Source: Sedimenticola sp.
Lineage (GTDB): Bacteria > Pseudomonadota > Gammaproteobacteria > Chromatiales > Chromatiaceae
Assembly (NCBI GenBank): GCA_027068915.1
Contig: JAMOLT010000055.1
Span: forward strand, 1-64,000
Direction: 5' to 3'
DNA length: 64,000 nt
Shown: piece by piece, positions 51,436-62,473 of the stretch
Layout: each line of letters begins with the position of its first letter
Numbering within the stretch: the first letter of the stretch is position 1
Translations under genes and position numbers: made by a program
Notes under the pieces: generated by a model
Told to the model about the DNA's origin: nothing
The model's input: only the letters and a program-made list of their open reading frames with translations
Database searches by the model: none

Positions 51436-52782
51436 ATGAACATCCATTGCGTGAAAAAAATTGTTTTTTTGCTGTGCCTGTTTTGGCTGGCGCTGCCCGC
51501 TATTGCGATGGCGGATGCCAGCATTCATGGGGTGCGTATGTGGAATGCTCCGGATCATACCCGGCTGGTGTTTGATGTCAGCAAACAAGTTCAGCATCGT
51601 CTCTTTTCCCTGCAAGATCCCCATCGGCTGGTGATCGATTTCGAGAAATCCAACCTCAAGACCAGGCTGAAAGCCGACCAGTTCAAGAGCAGGCATATTT
51701 CCACTTTGCGTTATGCGCCACAGCCGGATGGCAAGTTGCGTGTTGTCCTGGATTTGAAACAGGCAATACGTCCCCGCAGTTTCATGCTAAGACCCAGTGG
51801 GCAGTATGGCCACCGTCTGGTCATTGATCTCTATGATCAAAAAGGCAGTGCCGCAGTGGTGCGAAAAGTAAAGAAGAACGAGAATTCGCGAAGTGCCAGG
51901 GATGTAGTGATCGCCATTGATGCCGGGCATGGCGGTGAAGACCCCGGCGCACTGGGAAGCGCGTTGAAAACAAAGGAAAAGGTAATAACCCTGGCCATTG
52001 CCCGCAAGCTGAAGAAGCTGATTGATGCGGAACCCGGCATGCGTGCGGTGCTGACGCGCACCGGTGATTACTATGTTGGCTTGCGCAAGCGTATGAAAAT
52101 CGCCCGCCGTGGACATGCGGACTTCTTTGTCTCCATTCATGCAGATGCATTCCGCAACAAGAAGGCAAAGGGGGCGTCAGTATTCGTACTTTCCAATCGT
52201 GGTGCCTCCAGCGAAGCTGCCCGCTGGCTGGCAGCAAAGGAAAATGCAGCGGATCTGGTTGGGGGAGTCAGCCTAGAGGGAAAAGACAATGTGCTGGCAT
52301 CCGTGCTGCTTGATCTGGCGCAAACAGGCACCCTGGCAGCGAGTATGCGTGCGGCGCGTACCGTTCACAAGGAAATGGGAAGAATTGGCACACTCCATGG
52401 CAACAAGGTGCAAAATGCCGGCTTCATGGTACTCAAATCTCCGGATATTCCTTCCATGCTGGTAGAAACCGGGTTTATCTCCAACCCTTCAGAAGAGCGC
52501 AAACTGGCGAGCGCTTCCTACCAGCGGAAAGTGGCCAAGGCTGTTTTCAAGGGAATCAGAGAATACTTCCACAGCGAACCCCCCCTGGGTACTCGCCTGG
52601 CAATGAAAAAACAACAGAAAAACCAGCCGTCGTCTGCAGCGCGCTATGTCATTCGTCGTGGCGACACCTTATCCACCATTGCCAGCCGTCACAAGGTAAG
52701 CATTACCGCATTGCGTAGCGAAAACCGCATTACCAGTGACCGGATTCGCGTTGGCCAGGTACTGCGCATTCCCAGCACCTGA
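51436..52782 (+). CDS. N-acetylmuramoyl-L-alanine amidase with AMIN and LysM domains
   Basis: AMIN N-terminus, VIAIDAGHGGEDPGALG, VETGFISNPSEERKL, C-terminal LysM YVIRRGDTLSTIASRHKVSITALRSEN. Confidence 0.94.
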   Translation: MNIHCVKKIVFLLCLFWLALPAIAMADASIHGVRMWNAPDHTRLVFDVSKQVQHRLFSLQDPHRLVIDFEKSNLKTRLKADQFKSRHISTLRYAPQPDGKLRVVLDLKQAIRPRSFMLRPSGQYGHRLVIDLYDQKGSAAVVRKVKKNENSRSARDVVIAIDAGHGGEDPGALGSALKTKEKVITLAIARKLKKLIDAEPGMRAVLTRTGDYYVGLRKRMKIARRGHADFFVSIHADAFRNKKAKGASVFVLSNRGASSEAARWLAAKENAADLVGGVSLEGKDNVLASVLLDLAQTGTLAASMRAARTVHKEMGRIGTLHGNKVQNAGFMVLKSPDIPSMLVETGFISNPSEERKLASASYQRKVAKAVFKGIREYFHSEPPLGTRLAMKKQQKNQPSSAARYVIRRGDTLSTIASRHKVSITALRSENRITSDRIRVGQVLRIPST

Positions 52783-52988
52783 GGTTTGCTGCGGCAATTG
52801 ATAGCAAAGACTCGCTCATTGAAAAAAGGTGGCGTTCCATATTCAATGCGCCCCAAGACACTATATTAGATCAACGGATACAGGGTTAAGTTGTATTATG
52901 TGACCTTGAGAGCACTAATATGTTTTGTTAATTGTGGGAGAGCGTGGTATAAAATCACACAAAACAAATAATAGGCGCCTCTGATAAT

Positions 52989-53060
52989 CGTCATTCCGGC
53001 GCATGCCGGAATCCATAAGTTCTTGATATCTTTAGGCACCGGCCTGCGCCGGTGTGACGA
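52989..53060. repeat. palindromic intergenic repeat pair
   Basis: CGTCATTCCGGCGCATGCCGGAATCCATAA and GGCACCGGCCTGCGCCGGTGTGACG, the familiar TCATTCCGGC-type bacterial palindromic repeat. Confidence 0.7.
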
Positions 53061-53356
53061 AAATAGAATTATTCGAGGTGCCCTGATGAATACTAAACAA
53101 CATTATAGTTTTACATTGACCGGCTTTCAGGAACCCAGGGGGATTGGCTTCTTGTATTAGAAAATACTTGGGGGCACATTAAATTGGTTTATCAAGGTTT
53201 GTTATAGACCATGTCGATCGAATCCCAGAAATTTGTAGTCAAACAATGCTTGAGAAAACAGGTTTTAGTAAACAGTACATTACAGCATTGTCTCCTGCCG
53301 GGTTCCGCAGTAAAGTCTGGCTAAGGAAGTTCTGGATCAGTCTGCAGGACTTCACC

Positions 53357-53525
53357 TAACAGGATGTTGAAAAAGGCCTTCCATGGCTTTTTTCAACTCG
53401 GAAAGGCAAAAACGCGATTTTGTCTTTCCTCCATTTTCAATGATTTATTATTCATTGAAAATGGCCGCACGTCCTTGTGCGGCGTACAGATTGTTGAAAA
53501 ACGGCGTTTTTCAACAATCTGCTAA
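53357..53525. repeat. five-hairpin element, copy 1
   Basis: TAACAGGATGTTGAAAAA...TTTTTCAACAATCTGCTAA; five successive stem-loops; nearly identical copy at 62474-62641. Confidence 0.9.
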
Positions 53526-53553
53526 ACCAGCGAATATCCTGAAGGAGGATTTT

Positions 53554-54150
53554 ATGAAGAGAAAACTAGCTCTCAGTGCTGTGTTGATTGCCAGTGGGTT
53601 TGCATTCAGCACATCCGCCATGGCGGAGACACCCAGCGCAACCATGCTTGCGTATACCTGTGTGGGTTGCCATGGTACGAATGGCAACAGCAACGGCCCG
53701 GCCACGCCTTCTCTGGCGGGCGCATCCAAGGACTACTTCATCGAAATAATGGGTTATTACGCTTCTGGTGAGCGTGCTTCTACCATTATGGGGCGCATCG
53801 CAAAGGGATATACGAAGGAAGAAATCGAGGCGATGGCGGGATTCTTTTCCAAGCAGAAATTTGTGCCCGCAAAAGGGCAGAAATTCGATGCAAAGCTGGT
53901 GAAAAAGGGTGCGAAACTGCATAAAAAATACTGCGAAAAATGTCACGAAGATGGCGGAAGCTCATCGGAAGATGATGCGGGTATCCTGGCAGGTCAGTGG
54001 GCGCCTTATCTGAAATACACCCTTGCAGACATGATGGCTGGCAAGAGCCATATGTCGAAAAAGATGAAGAAGAAACTGAATAAACTGCACAAGAAGGCTG
54101 GTGATGCCGGTATTGAACAGTTGCTTCACTACTACGCCAGCAAAAAGTAA
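53554..54150 (+). CDS. fccA: flavocytochrome c sulfide dehydrogenase, diheme cytochrome subunit
   Basis: Signal peptide; two haem motifs CVGCH and CEKCH; upstream of fccB; start MKRKLAL internal to ORF. Confidence 0.9.
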   Translation: MKRKLALSAVLIASGFAFSTSAMAETPSATMLAYTCVGCHGTNGNSNGPATPSLAGASKDYFIEIMGYYASGERASTIMGRIAKGYTKEEIEAMAGFFSKQKFVPAKGQKFDAKLVKKGAKLHKKYCEKCHEDGGSSSEDDAGILAGQWAPYLKYTLADMMAGKSHMSKKMKKKLNKLHKKAGDAGIEQLLHYYASKK

Positions 54151-54164
54151 GGGGAGAATCGGAC

Positions 54165-55460
54165 ATGAGTAATTTTACACGCAGAAAATTTCTGAAAGTT
54201 ACCGGGGTGGCAGCTGCCGCTTCATCGGCCCTTGCATTCAGCTCTTTCGCCATCGGTGGCGCGAAGAAAAAAGTGGTTATCGTTGGTGGTGGTATTGGCG
54301 GGGCGACAGCGGCCAAATACCTACGCATGATGGACAGCTCCATTGAAGTCACCTTGATCGAGGCCAACAAGGATTACTATACCTGCTTTATGAGCAATGA
54401 AGTGCTGGGCGGCGATCGTTCCATCGACTCCATTCGCTTTGGCTATACAGGTTTGGCCGGGCATGGCGTTACAGTCGTGCATGACTGGGTGAGCGGTATC
54501 GATGCGGACAAGCGCGTGGTCACAACCAAAGGCGGAAAAAGTTTCCCTTATGACCGCTGCATCGTTTCCCCCGGCGTGGATTTCAAGTGGGATGCCATCG
54601 AAGGCTACGATGAGAAAGTGGCCGAAAAAATCCCCCACGCCTGGAAGGCGGGCTCGCAAACGGTAACCTTGCGCAAGCAGCTGGAAGCCATGCGTGATGG
54701 CGGCACGGTGCTGATTGTTCCGCCTCCCAATCCCTTCCGTTGTCCTCCCGGGCCTTATGAGCGAGCCTCTCAGATTGCGCACTATCTGAAGAACAACAAG
54801 CCCAAGTCCAAAGTTATCATCCTGGATCCCAAGGACAAGTTCTCCAAGTTCGGGTTGTTCATGGATGGCTGGAAGCGCCACTATGGCTATGGCACCGGCA
54901 ATAGCCTGATTACCTGGGTGAGCGGTGCCGATGGCGGCGCCGTGGAAGCCGTGGATGCCAAAACCATGACCGTGCAGGCCGCCGTAGAGGAGTTCAAGGC
55001 GGATGTAATCAATATCATTCCTGCGCAAAAGGCCGGCAAGATCGCCTTCGCGGCGGGGCTGACCAATGACAAGGGCTGGTGCCCCATCAATGGCAAGACT
55101 TTCGAGTCCACGGTTCACAAGAACATCCATGTGATTGGTGATTCTGCCATTGCCTCGCCGTTGCCCAAGTCCGGTTATGCTGCCAATTCCGAGGCCAAGG
55201 TGTGTGCTGCGGCAATTGTTGCCCTGCTCAATGGTGGCAAGGCGCCTCAGCCTTCCTATGTCAACACCTGCTATAGCATCATTGCTCCGGGTGATGGAAT
55301 TTCTGTCGCCATGGTTTATGCTTACAAAGATGGCAAGATCATCAAGGTCAAGGGTTCCGGTGGACTCACGCCTTCGGAATTCGATCCCGACATGCGCGCC
55401 AGAGAAGTGCTGTATGCACATTCCTGGTTTAATAATATTACTGCCGATGTATTTGGCTGA
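54165..55460 (+). CDS. fccB: flavocytochrome c sulfide dehydrogenase, flavoprotein subunit
   Basis: Tat-like [44 protein letters not shown]. Confidence 0.94.
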   Translation: MSNFTRRKFLKVTGVAAAASSALAFSSFAIGGAKKKVVIVGGGIGGATAAKYLRMMDSSIEVTLIEANKDYYTCFMSNEVLGGDRSIDSIRFGYTGLAGHGVTVVHDWVSGIDADKRVVTTKGGKSFPYDRCIVSPGVDFKWDAIEGYDEKVAEKIPHAWKAGSQTVTLRKQLEAMRDGGTVLIVPPPNPFRCPPGPYERASQIAHYLKNNKPKSKVIILDPKDKFSKFGLFMDGWKRHYGYGTGNSLITWVSGADGGAVEAVDAKTMTVQAAVEEFKADVINIIPAQKAGKIAFAAGLTNDKGWCPINGKTFESTVHKNIHVIGDSAIASPLPKSGYAANSEAKVCAAAIVALLNGGKAPQPSYVNTCYSIIAPGDGISVAMVYAYKDGKIIKVKGSGGLTPSEFDPDMRAREVLYAHSWFNNITADVFG

Positions 55461-55498
55461 TATCTGAACCGTCGTGCCGGTATTTCCGGCAAAAAAAG

Positions 55499-55523
55499 CG
55501 CTGCTCCGGCAGCGTTTTTTTTT
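55499..55523 (+). terminator. intrinsic terminator downstream of fccB
   Basis: CGCTGCtccgGCAGCG followed by a run of T. Confidence 0.9.
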
Positions 55524-55588
55524 GCCTGCGGTAGTGGATTCGCATTGCCTGGACAGCGAATGCTCGTCAGATGTGGCAGAATGCCGCC

Positions 55589-57382
55589 ATGAGCCATCGC
55601 ATCCATGCCTTACCCTCCCAACTGATCAATCAGATCGCCGCTGGCGAAGTGGTGGAGCGCCCGGCATCGGTGATCAAGGAGCTGGTGGAAAATAGCCTGG
55701 ATGCAGGTGCAACGCAGATAGATGTGGATGTGGCGCAGGGCGGCATCAAGCGCATGCGGGTGCGGGATGATGGCCTGGGCATATCCCGGAATGACCTGCC
55801 GCTGGCCCTGTCCCGCCATGCCACCAGTAAGCTTGCCTCCCTGGAAGATCTGGAAGGGATCAGGAGCATGGGCTTTCGCGGGGAGGCATTGCCCAGTATC
55901 GCCTCGGTTTCCCGACTGACCCTGCTGTCCCGGGAACGAGGTACTGATCAGGCCTGGAAGCTGGATGGGGAAGCCCTGGAGCCGGAACCCGCCGCTCATC
56001 CTGAGGGCACTACCGTGGATGTGCAGGATCTCTTCTACAATACTCCGGCCCGGCGCAAGTTCCTGAAAACAGACAAGACCGAATTCCGCCATCTGGAGCA
56101 GGTATTGCGGCGTCTGGCCCTGGCGCGTTTTGATGTGGCGTTCAAGCTGCAGCACAATGGCAAGCTGGTTTTCTCTGCGCGTCAGGCAAGCAATGTGCGG
56201 GAACGGGAAGCCCGGATTGCAGATTTGCTGGGGCGAAGTTTTATCGACAACAGCCTGCGGTTTGAGCATGAAGCTGCCGGTTTGCGCCTGTCCGGATGGA
56301 TCGGACTGCCGACCTTTTCCCGCAGTCAGGCGGATATGCAGCATTTCTTCGTCAATGGCCGCATGGTCAGGGACAAGCTGGTGGGCCATGCCATTCGACA
56401 GGCCTATCAGGATGTGCTCTATCATGGCCGCCATCCCGCCTATGTTCTGTATCTGGAGTTGGCGCCACAGCTGGTGGATGTGAATGTGCATCCGACCAAA
56501 CATGAAGTGCGGTTCCGTGAAGGCCGCCTGGTGCATGACTATCTGTTTCGCACCCTGCATCAAGTACTTGCAGATGCGCGGCCCGGGGATCTGGCTGTTC
56601 CACCGGAAGCCATTCCCCAGGCTTCAACCGGAGGTGCGCCAGTGTTCCCCCCTGCAGCGGCGGATATGACCGGCCAGGCATCGGTGAGGGAATCGGCCCA
56701 GTCCTACCAATCGGCTTTTCACTGGCAAATGCCTGGTACGGCAATGGCTTCACGGCCAGCGCAGCCCCCGTCTGCCCCGATCCCCGATCATGGTGAAATA
56801 CCGGCCCTGGGTTATGCCTTGGCACAGCTGCATGGCGTATATATACTGGCGCAGAACGCCGCGGGTTTGCTCATTGTGGACATGCACGCAGCCCATGAGC
56901 GCATTACCTATGAACGCCTCAAGCAATCCCTGGATGGGCAGGGGATACGCAGTCAGCCACTGCTGGTGCCCGTGTCTGTCAAAGTTAGCCCCCGGGAAGT
57001 GCAGCTTGCCCTGGATAGCAGGGAAGTGCTCAAAGACCTGGGGCTGGAAATTGACCAGCTGGATACGGATACCCTGGTGGTCAGAGCCTTGCCTGCCTTA
57101 CTCAAAGGTGCTGATGTGGAAGGCCTGGTGCGCGATTTGCTCGCGGATCTGGTGACTCATGGCAGTAGTGGGCGCATCAGAGCCGCCATCAATGAAGTAC
57201 TTTCCACCGTGGCCTGTCACGGCTCTGTGCGCGCCAACCGGCGCTTGGCAGTCGAGGAAATGAACGCCCTGTTGCGTGATATCGAAAGTACCGAGCGCAG
57301 TGGTCAGTGCAATCATGGCCGCCCTACCTGGACACAGCTTTCCATGGCCGAACTGGACAAGCTGTTCCTGCGTGGACGCTGA
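55589..57382 (+). CDS. mutL: DNA mismatch repair protein MutL
   Basis: [37 protein letters not shown]. Confidence 0.97.
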   Translation: MSHRIHALPSQLINQIAAGEVVERPASVIKELVENSLDAGATQIDVDVAQGGIKRMRVRDDGLGISRNDLPLALSRHATSKLASLEDLEGIRSMGFRGEALPSIASVSRLTLLSRERGTDQAWKLDGEALEPEPAAHPEGTTVDVQDLFYNTPARRKFLKTDKTEFRHLEQVLRRLALARFDVAFKLQHNGKLVFSARQASNVREREARIADLLGRSFIDNSLRFEHEAAGLRLSGWIGLPTFSRSQADMQHFFVNGRMVRDKLVGHAIRQAYQDVLYHGRHPAYVLYLELAPQLVDVNVHPTKHEVRFREGRLVHDYLFRTLHQVLADARPGDLAVPPEAIPQASTGGAPVFPPAAADMTGQASVRESAQSYQSAFHWQMPGTAMASRPAQPPSAPIPDHGEIPALGYALAQLHGVYILAQNAAGLLIVDMHAAHERITYERLKQSLDGQGIRSQPLLVPVSVKVSPREVQLALDSREVLKDLGLEIDQLDTDTLVVRALPALLKGADVEGLVRDLLADLVTHGSSGRIRAAINEVLSTVACHGSVRANRRLAVEEMNALLRDIESTERSGQCNHGRPTWTQLSMAELDKLFLRGR

Positions 57383-58323
57383 TGATTGAGCAGAAACTGC
57401 CGGTTGCCATCTTTGTCATGGGCCCCACGGCTGCCGGAAAAACAGAGCTGGCAGTCGAGCTGGCCCGCCAGTTGCCTGTGGACGTGATCAGTGTGGATTC
57501 TGCCCTGGTATATCGGGGGATGGATATCGGCACCGCCAAGCCTGACCGGGAACTGCTGCGGGAAATCCCTCATGCCCTGGTGGATGTCTGCGAGCCGCAG
57601 GAGGCATACTCCGCCGCCCGCTTTCGTGTCGATGCACTTAAGATAATGCGAAAAAGCACCAGTGTGGGCAGAATCCCCTTGCTGGTCGGTGGCACCATGC
57701 TGTATTTTCGCGCCCTGGAGCAGGGGCTGTCGGATTTGCCGGAATCTGATCCAGAGATTCGAGGCGCATTGCAGCGGCGGCTTCAGCAGGACGGTTCGGC
57801 CGTCTTGCACAGAGAGTTGCAACAGCAGGATCCGGAGTCGGCGAAACGCATTCATTCCAATGATCCCCAACGCATACTGCGTGCCCTGGAGGTGTTGGCA
57901 ATCACTGGTCAGCCCTTGTCCCGGCTGCAGGAACAACAGGGAGAAAAACTACCTTACAACATCCTGAAGCTGGTAAAGGCTCCCAGGGAGCGTACCCTGC
58001 TGCATGAGCGCATCGCCCTGCGTTTTGATGTGATGTTGCAAAACGGCTTCGAGGAAGAAGTACGATCTCTGATGGCCCACCCCGGATTTTCACCACAATT
58101 GCCATCCATGCGTGCTGTGGGTTACCGACAGATGATCGAGTACCTGCAGGGAAATTGCAGCAGGGAAGAGATGCGGGAGAAAGGCATTATCGCCACCCGC
58201 CAACTGGCGAAGCGGCAGCTTACCTGGTTGCGCCGGGAAAATGCTGCAAACTGGCTGCATGAAGAGCAGGGGGATGCATTGGAACAGGCGCAGAAATTCA
58301 TTGAATTACAGGCTTTTTTATAA
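57382..58323 (+). CDS. miaA: tRNA dimethylallyltransferase
   Basis: VMGPTAAGKTELAVELARQL; SVDSALVYRGMDIGTAKP. Confidence 0.97.
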   Translation: MIEQKLPVAIFVMGPTAAGKTELAVELARQLPVDVISVDSALVYRGMDIGTAKPDRELLREIPHALVDVCEPQEAYSAARFRVDALKIMRKSTSVGRIPLLVGGTMLYFRALEQGLSDLPESDPEIRGALQRRLQQDGSAVLHRELQQQDPESAKRIHSNDPQRILRALEVLAITGQPLSRLQEQQGEKLPYNILKLVKAPRERTLLHERIALRFDVMLQNGFEEEVRSLMAHPGFSPQLPSMRAVGYRQMIEYLQGNCSREEMREKGIIATRQLAKRQLTWLRRENAANWLHEEQGDALEQAQKFIELQAFL

Positions 58324-58436
58324 ACACATAAAGTAATTGCGAAGTAGTATCCTTGTGTTATATTAAAAAAGCATATTTGGTGTGGTGCTCGTTATTTCCA
58401 CACATTAATTATAATAAGTATAGAAGGAGCAAAACT

Positions 58437-58691
58437 ATGTCAAAAGGGCAATCTCTCCAAGACCCTTTCCTGAATGCATTGCGTAAGGAACGCATTCCCG
58501 TCTCTATTTTTCTGGTTAACGGCATTAAGCTGCAGGGAACCATTGATTCCTTTGATCAATTTGTGGTGCTACTGAAGAATACCGTCAGCCAGATGGTATA
58601 CAAACATGCCATATCCACAGTGGTGCCCACGCGCAACGTCCGTCTGGCCCCTGCCAAGGAAGCGGAGTCCTCCGATCCTGGCAATCTCTAA
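58437..58691 (+). CDS. hfq: RNA chaperone Hfq
   Basis: [48 protein letters not shown]. Confidence 0.98.
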   Translation: MSKGQSLQDPFLNALRKERIPVSIFLVNGIKLQGTIDSFDQFVVLLKNTVSQMVYKHAISTVVPTRNVRLAPAKEAESSDPGNL

Positions 58692-58735
58692 CAAATCGTG
58701 GCCCCCAAAGAGGGGGCTGTCTGCTTCCCTGCAAA

Positions 58736-60022
58736 ATGTTTGAACGCCCCCAGGCCGGTGAAACGGCTATTCTCGTGCATGTTTCCCGGCAGGGTGCAGC
58801 CGACCCTGATGAATTGCAGGAATTTCGCGAGCTGGCGACATCAGCTGGTGCGCAGGTGGTTGAGCTGTTGACCGGAGTGCGCCGTACACCGGATCCCCGC
58901 TTTTTTGTAGGTAAAGGCAAGGCGGAGGAGATCCGGGTGCTGGTAAAGAGCGCACAGGCGGAGCTGGTAATTTTTGATCACGCCCTTTCTCCCAGCCAGG
59001 AACGTAATCTGGAAGCCCTGTTCCAGTGCCGGGTGCTGGATAGATCCGGGTTGATTCTGGATATTTTTTCCCAGCGCGCCCGCTCTTTCGAGGGAAAACT
59101 GCAGGTGGAACTGGCGCAGCTGCGCCATCTATCCACCCGACTGGTGCGGGGATGGACGCATCTGGAACGGCAGAAAGGTGGCATCGGTTTGCGCGGGCCG
59201 GGAGAAACCCAACTGGAAACCGACCGCCGCCTGCTGAATCAGCGTATCGACCAGATTCGCCGGCGCCTGAAAAAGGTGGATGGCCAGCGGGATCAGGGGC
59301 GCAAGGCCAGGCGGCGTGCAGATGTGCCCACAGTCTCCCTGGTTGGTTACACGAATGCCGGGAAATCCACATTGTTCAATCGCCTCACTCATGCCCATGT
59401 ATATGTTCAGGATCAGCTGTTCGCTACCCTGGATCCCACCCTGCGCCGGCTTGTCCTGCCGGAAGGTGAAAACGTCGTACTGGCTGATACCGTGGGATTC
59501 ATTTCCCGCCTTCCCCACGAGCTGGTGGCGGCGTTCAAATCCACCTTGCAGGAAACCGTGGAGGCTTCTTTGTTGCTGCACGTTATTGATGCCGCCAGTC
59601 ATCGCCGTGGTGAAAACATGGCAGAAGTGGAAAATGTGCTGCAGCAAATTGGCGCAGACAAGGTTCCACGGCTGGAGGTTTATAACAAAATTGATTTGCT
59701 GGAGAACATGCAACCCCGTATCGACCGGGATGAGCAGGGAAGCATTGTACGAGTATGGTGCTCGGCACAGACTGGTGCGGGCATGGATTTCCTTGTAGAT
59801 GCCCTGCAAGAGCGCTTCCATCAGGCGCATGTGCGCAAGTATGTGCGGCTGCAGCCGGCGGATGGGCGTCTACGCGCCCTGCTGCATGAAAAGACCCATG
59901 TACTGCAGATACAGGATCTGCAGAGCGGCGGTTGTGAGATGGAAGTGGAGTTGACCGTGACGGCTTTTCAGCGTTTGCTGAAAAAGGAACCTGATCTGGC
60001 AGGAAAACTCCTGAAATATTAA
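58736..60022 (+). CDS. hflX: GTPase HflX
   Basis: GYTNAGKSTLFNRLTHA; DTVGFISRLPHELVAAFKSTL. Confidence 0.97.
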   Translation: MFERPQAGETAILVHVSRQGAADPDELQEFRELATSAGAQVVELLTGVRRTPDPRFFVGKGKAEEIRVLVKSAQAELVIFDHALSPSQERNLEALFQCRVLDRSGLILDIFSQRARSFEGKLQVELAQLRHLSTRLVRGWTHLERQKGGIGLRGPGETQLETDRRLLNQRIDQIRRRLKKVDGQRDQGRKARRRADVPTVSLVGYTNAGKSTLFNRLTHAHVYVQDQLFATLDPTLRRLVLPEGENVVLADTVGFISRLPHELVAAFKSTLQETVEASLLLHVIDAASHRRGENMAEVENVLQQIGADKVPRLEVYNKIDLLENMQPRIDRDEQGSIVRVWCSAQTGAGMDFLVDALQERFHQAHVRKYVRLQPADGRLRALLHEKTHVLQIQDLQSGGCEMEVELTVTAFQRLLKKEPDLAGKLLKY

Positions 60023-60139
60023 GGAATATATTTGCTGGCGGCAGGGTTTCCGGCAATAGCACTTTTCCTCGAACTTGGTACAATCACCCACTCGGCCACG
60101 GCACTTGCTGGTTGGCCAACACTAATTTTGGAGCAATAC

Positions 60140-61333
60140 ATGGCCTGGAATGAACCGGGTGGTAATGATAAGGACCCCTGGAGTGGAAAGGGGAAAGATC
60201 AGGGACCACCAGACCTAGATGAAGTTGTAAAAAAGCTGCAGGAAAAGATGGGGGGACTGTTTGGCGGCAAAAAAGGCGATGGCTCCTCCTTTGGCGGCGG
60301 CTCCTCCTTCGGTGGTGGCAAGGGAGGCGGCAAACTGATTGTCGCTCTCGTTATTGTCGTCGCGGTGGTGCTGGCGGCGATTCAAAGCTTCTATATCGTG
60401 CAGCCCGCAGAGCGGGCCGTGGTGCAACGCCTGGGTGCATACCATTCAGTAACCACCCCCGGCCCGCATTTCCTGGTTCCCTTCATCGACAAGAAAACCA
60501 TTATCAATGTCGATCAGGTGAACAAGTTCGGGCACCGTGCCCAGATGTTGACCAGGGACGAAAACATCGTCGACGTCACCCTGACCGTTCAGTACCGGGT
60601 GCAGGATGCGGCTGATTTCCTGTTCCAGGATGCGGATCCGGTAAAAACCATCTACAGCGCAGTAGAGTCGGCGCTGCGTCAGGTCACGGGCAAAAGCACC
60701 CTGGATGAGATCATTACGGAGAACCGTAGTGCTGTCGCGGCCATGGTCAAGCAGAATACCCAGACATTGCTCAATACCTACAAAACCGGCCTGGTAGTGA
60801 CCAACGTCAACATTCAGGATGCCAACCCGCCGGAAGAGGTGAAAGAGGCCTTTGATGACGCAACCCGCGCCATGGCGGACAAGGAACGGGTGCAGAACCA
60901 GGCGGACGCCTATGCGAATGACATCGTTCCCCGTGCCCGGGGTGCTGCGGCTAGGCAGGTTGAGGATGCCAAGGCGGATGCCTTCAAGGTCGTTTCCGAA
61001 GCAAAAGGTGAAACCAACCGTTTCCTGGCGTTGTTGGGGGAATACCAGAAGGCTCCGGAAGTAACCCGTCAACGGCTGTACCTGGATACCATGCAGGAAG
61101 TGCTGGGTGAAACAGGAAAAGTACTGCTGGATGTAAAAGAAGGCAGCAATACGCTGACTTACCTGCCCCTGGATCGAATCATGAACCAACCACGACTGGC
61201 ACCTGCTGGTGTCGTGCAGCTGCCCGGATACGAAAGCCTGGAAGCTGAATCCAAAACCCGTAAGCTGGAAGATGCCCAACGCCGCCGCGATGAAGTGCAG
61301 CGTGACCGGGATCGCGCCGAGAGGAACCGCTGA
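60140..61333 (+). CDS. hflK: FtsH protease activity modulator HflK
   Basis: MAWNEPGGNDKDPWSGK, Gly-rich linker, SPFH domain. Confidence 0.96.
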   Translation: MAWNEPGGNDKDPWSGKGKDQGPPDLDEVVKKLQEKMGGLFGGKKGDGSSFGGGSSFGGGKGGGKLIVALVIVVAVVLAAIQSFYIVQPAERAVVQRLGAYHSVTTPGPHFLVPFIDKKTIINVDQVNKFGHRAQMLTRDENIVDVTLTVQYRVQDAADFLFQDADPVKTIYSAVESALRQVTGKSTLDEIITENRSAVAAMVKQNTQTLLNTYKTGLVVTNVNIQDANPPEEVKEAFDDATRAMADKERVQNQADAYANDIVPRARGAAARQVEDAKADAFKVVSEAKGETNRFLALLGEYQKAPEVTRQRLYLDTMQEVLGETGKVLLDVKEGSNTLTYLPLDRIMNQPRLAPAGVVQLPGYESLEAESKTRKLEDAQRRRDEVQRDRDRAERNR

Positions 61334-62205
61334 TGAACTCGCCAAAGATGATGATCGCCGCAATTGTCGGGGCGGCTCTGTTGCTGCTGGGCTCTACCTC
61401 GCTGTTTCTAGTACAGGAAAACCAAACGGCCTTGCTGCTGCGTCTGGGTAAAATCGTCGACTCGGATTTCAAGCCTGGCCTCCATGTCAAGATGCCGGTG
61501 ATCCAGACCGTGGAGCGTTTCGACAAACGCCTGCAGACCCTGGACGCAAAGCCTGAGCATTTCATGACCAGAGAAAAGAAATTCGTGGTGGTGGATTCCT
61601 ATATCAAATGGCGTATTGACGATACAGCGCAGTATTATCGCTCTACCAAGGGTAGCCTGATGACCACTTCGCGCCTGCTGGGAGAACGTATCAATGCCGC
61701 ATTGCGGGATGAATTTGGTAAACGAACCATTGCTGAAGTGATTTCCGGAGAACGCACCCAGATTATGGATGAACTCACGCGCCGGGCGGATGAAAACTCC
61801 AGCGATCTCGGGGTGGAAATCGTGGATGTGCGCATCAAGCGGATTGATTTCCCGCCGGAGATCAGCAACCGGGTGTACGAGCGCATGCGCACCGAACGGG
61901 AGCGGGTGGCGCGGGAGCTGCGCGCCCAGGGTGCGGAAGCTGCGGAGCGGGTTCGCGCCGGTGCAGATCGCCAGAAGACCGAAATCATTGCCAGCGCCTA
62001 TCGTGAGTCTGAAGAGATCCGGGGTAAGGGCGATGCGGAAGCTGCCGGGATCTATGCCACCGCTTTTTCCGGAGATACGGAGTTTTACGCCTTCTGGCGC
62101 AGCCTCAAGGCCTATCGCAATGTATTTTCCAGGGGCTCCAGCATGATGGTGCTGGATCCGGATTCGCCTTTCTTCCGTTATTTCCGTAACGGGGCTGGCG
62201 AATAG
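61333..62205 (+). CDS. hflC: protease modulator HflC
   Basis: SPFH domain; VDVRIKRIDFPPEISNRVYERMRTERERVA. Confidence 0.96.
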   Translation: MNSPKMMIAAIVGAALLLLGSTSLFLVQENQTALLLRLGKIVDSDFKPGLHVKMPVIQTVERFDKRLQTLDAKPEHFMTREKKFVVVDSYIKWRIDDTAQYYRSTKGSLMTTSRLLGERINAALRDEFGKRTIAEVISGERTQIMDELTRRADENSSDLGVEIVDVRIKRIDFPPEISNRVYERMRTERERVARELRAQGAEAAERVRAGADRQKTEIIASAYRESEEIRGKGDAEAAGIYATAFSGDTEFYAFWRSLKAYRNVFSRGSSMMVLDPDSPFFRYFRNGAGE

Positions 62206-62232
62206 AGCCTGACTTTGGGAAAATGATCAACT

Positions 62233-62256
62233 CAGCCGGGCCAGTCCCGGCTTTTT
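62233..62256 (+). terminator. hairpin with short T-tract after hflC
   Basis: AGCCGGG/CCCGGCT then TTTTT. Confidence 0.65.
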
Positions 62257-62275
62257 CAGGTATCTGGAGTCGGTG

Positions 62276-62464
62276 ATGGAATGGCAGGATTTGTGGGCAG
62301 CCTTTGCATTGATGCTGATTCTGGAGGGCATATTGCCGTTTCTCAACCCGGGGCGCTTCCGCAATATGCTGCGTATGCTGGATGAGATGGATGATGCCTT
62401 GGTGCGCCGTATCGGCCTGGTGAGCATGCTGGTCGGCCTGGGGCTGTTGTATCTGGTGAGGTGA
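62276..62464 (+). CDS. DUF2065 (YjeT-like) membrane protein
   Basis: ALMLILEGILPFLNPGRFRNMLRMLDEMDDALVRRIGLVSMLVGLGLLYL. Confidence 0.9.
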   Translation: MEWQDLWAAFALMLILEGILPFLNPGRFRNMLRMLDEMDDALVRRIGLVSMLVGLGLLYLVR

Positions 62465-62473
62465 TCCTGCCCC

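Noticed and set aside
58700-58717. GCCCCC/GGGGGC hairpin after hfq as a terminator
   Set aside because: No T-tract follows; left as an undefined hairpin
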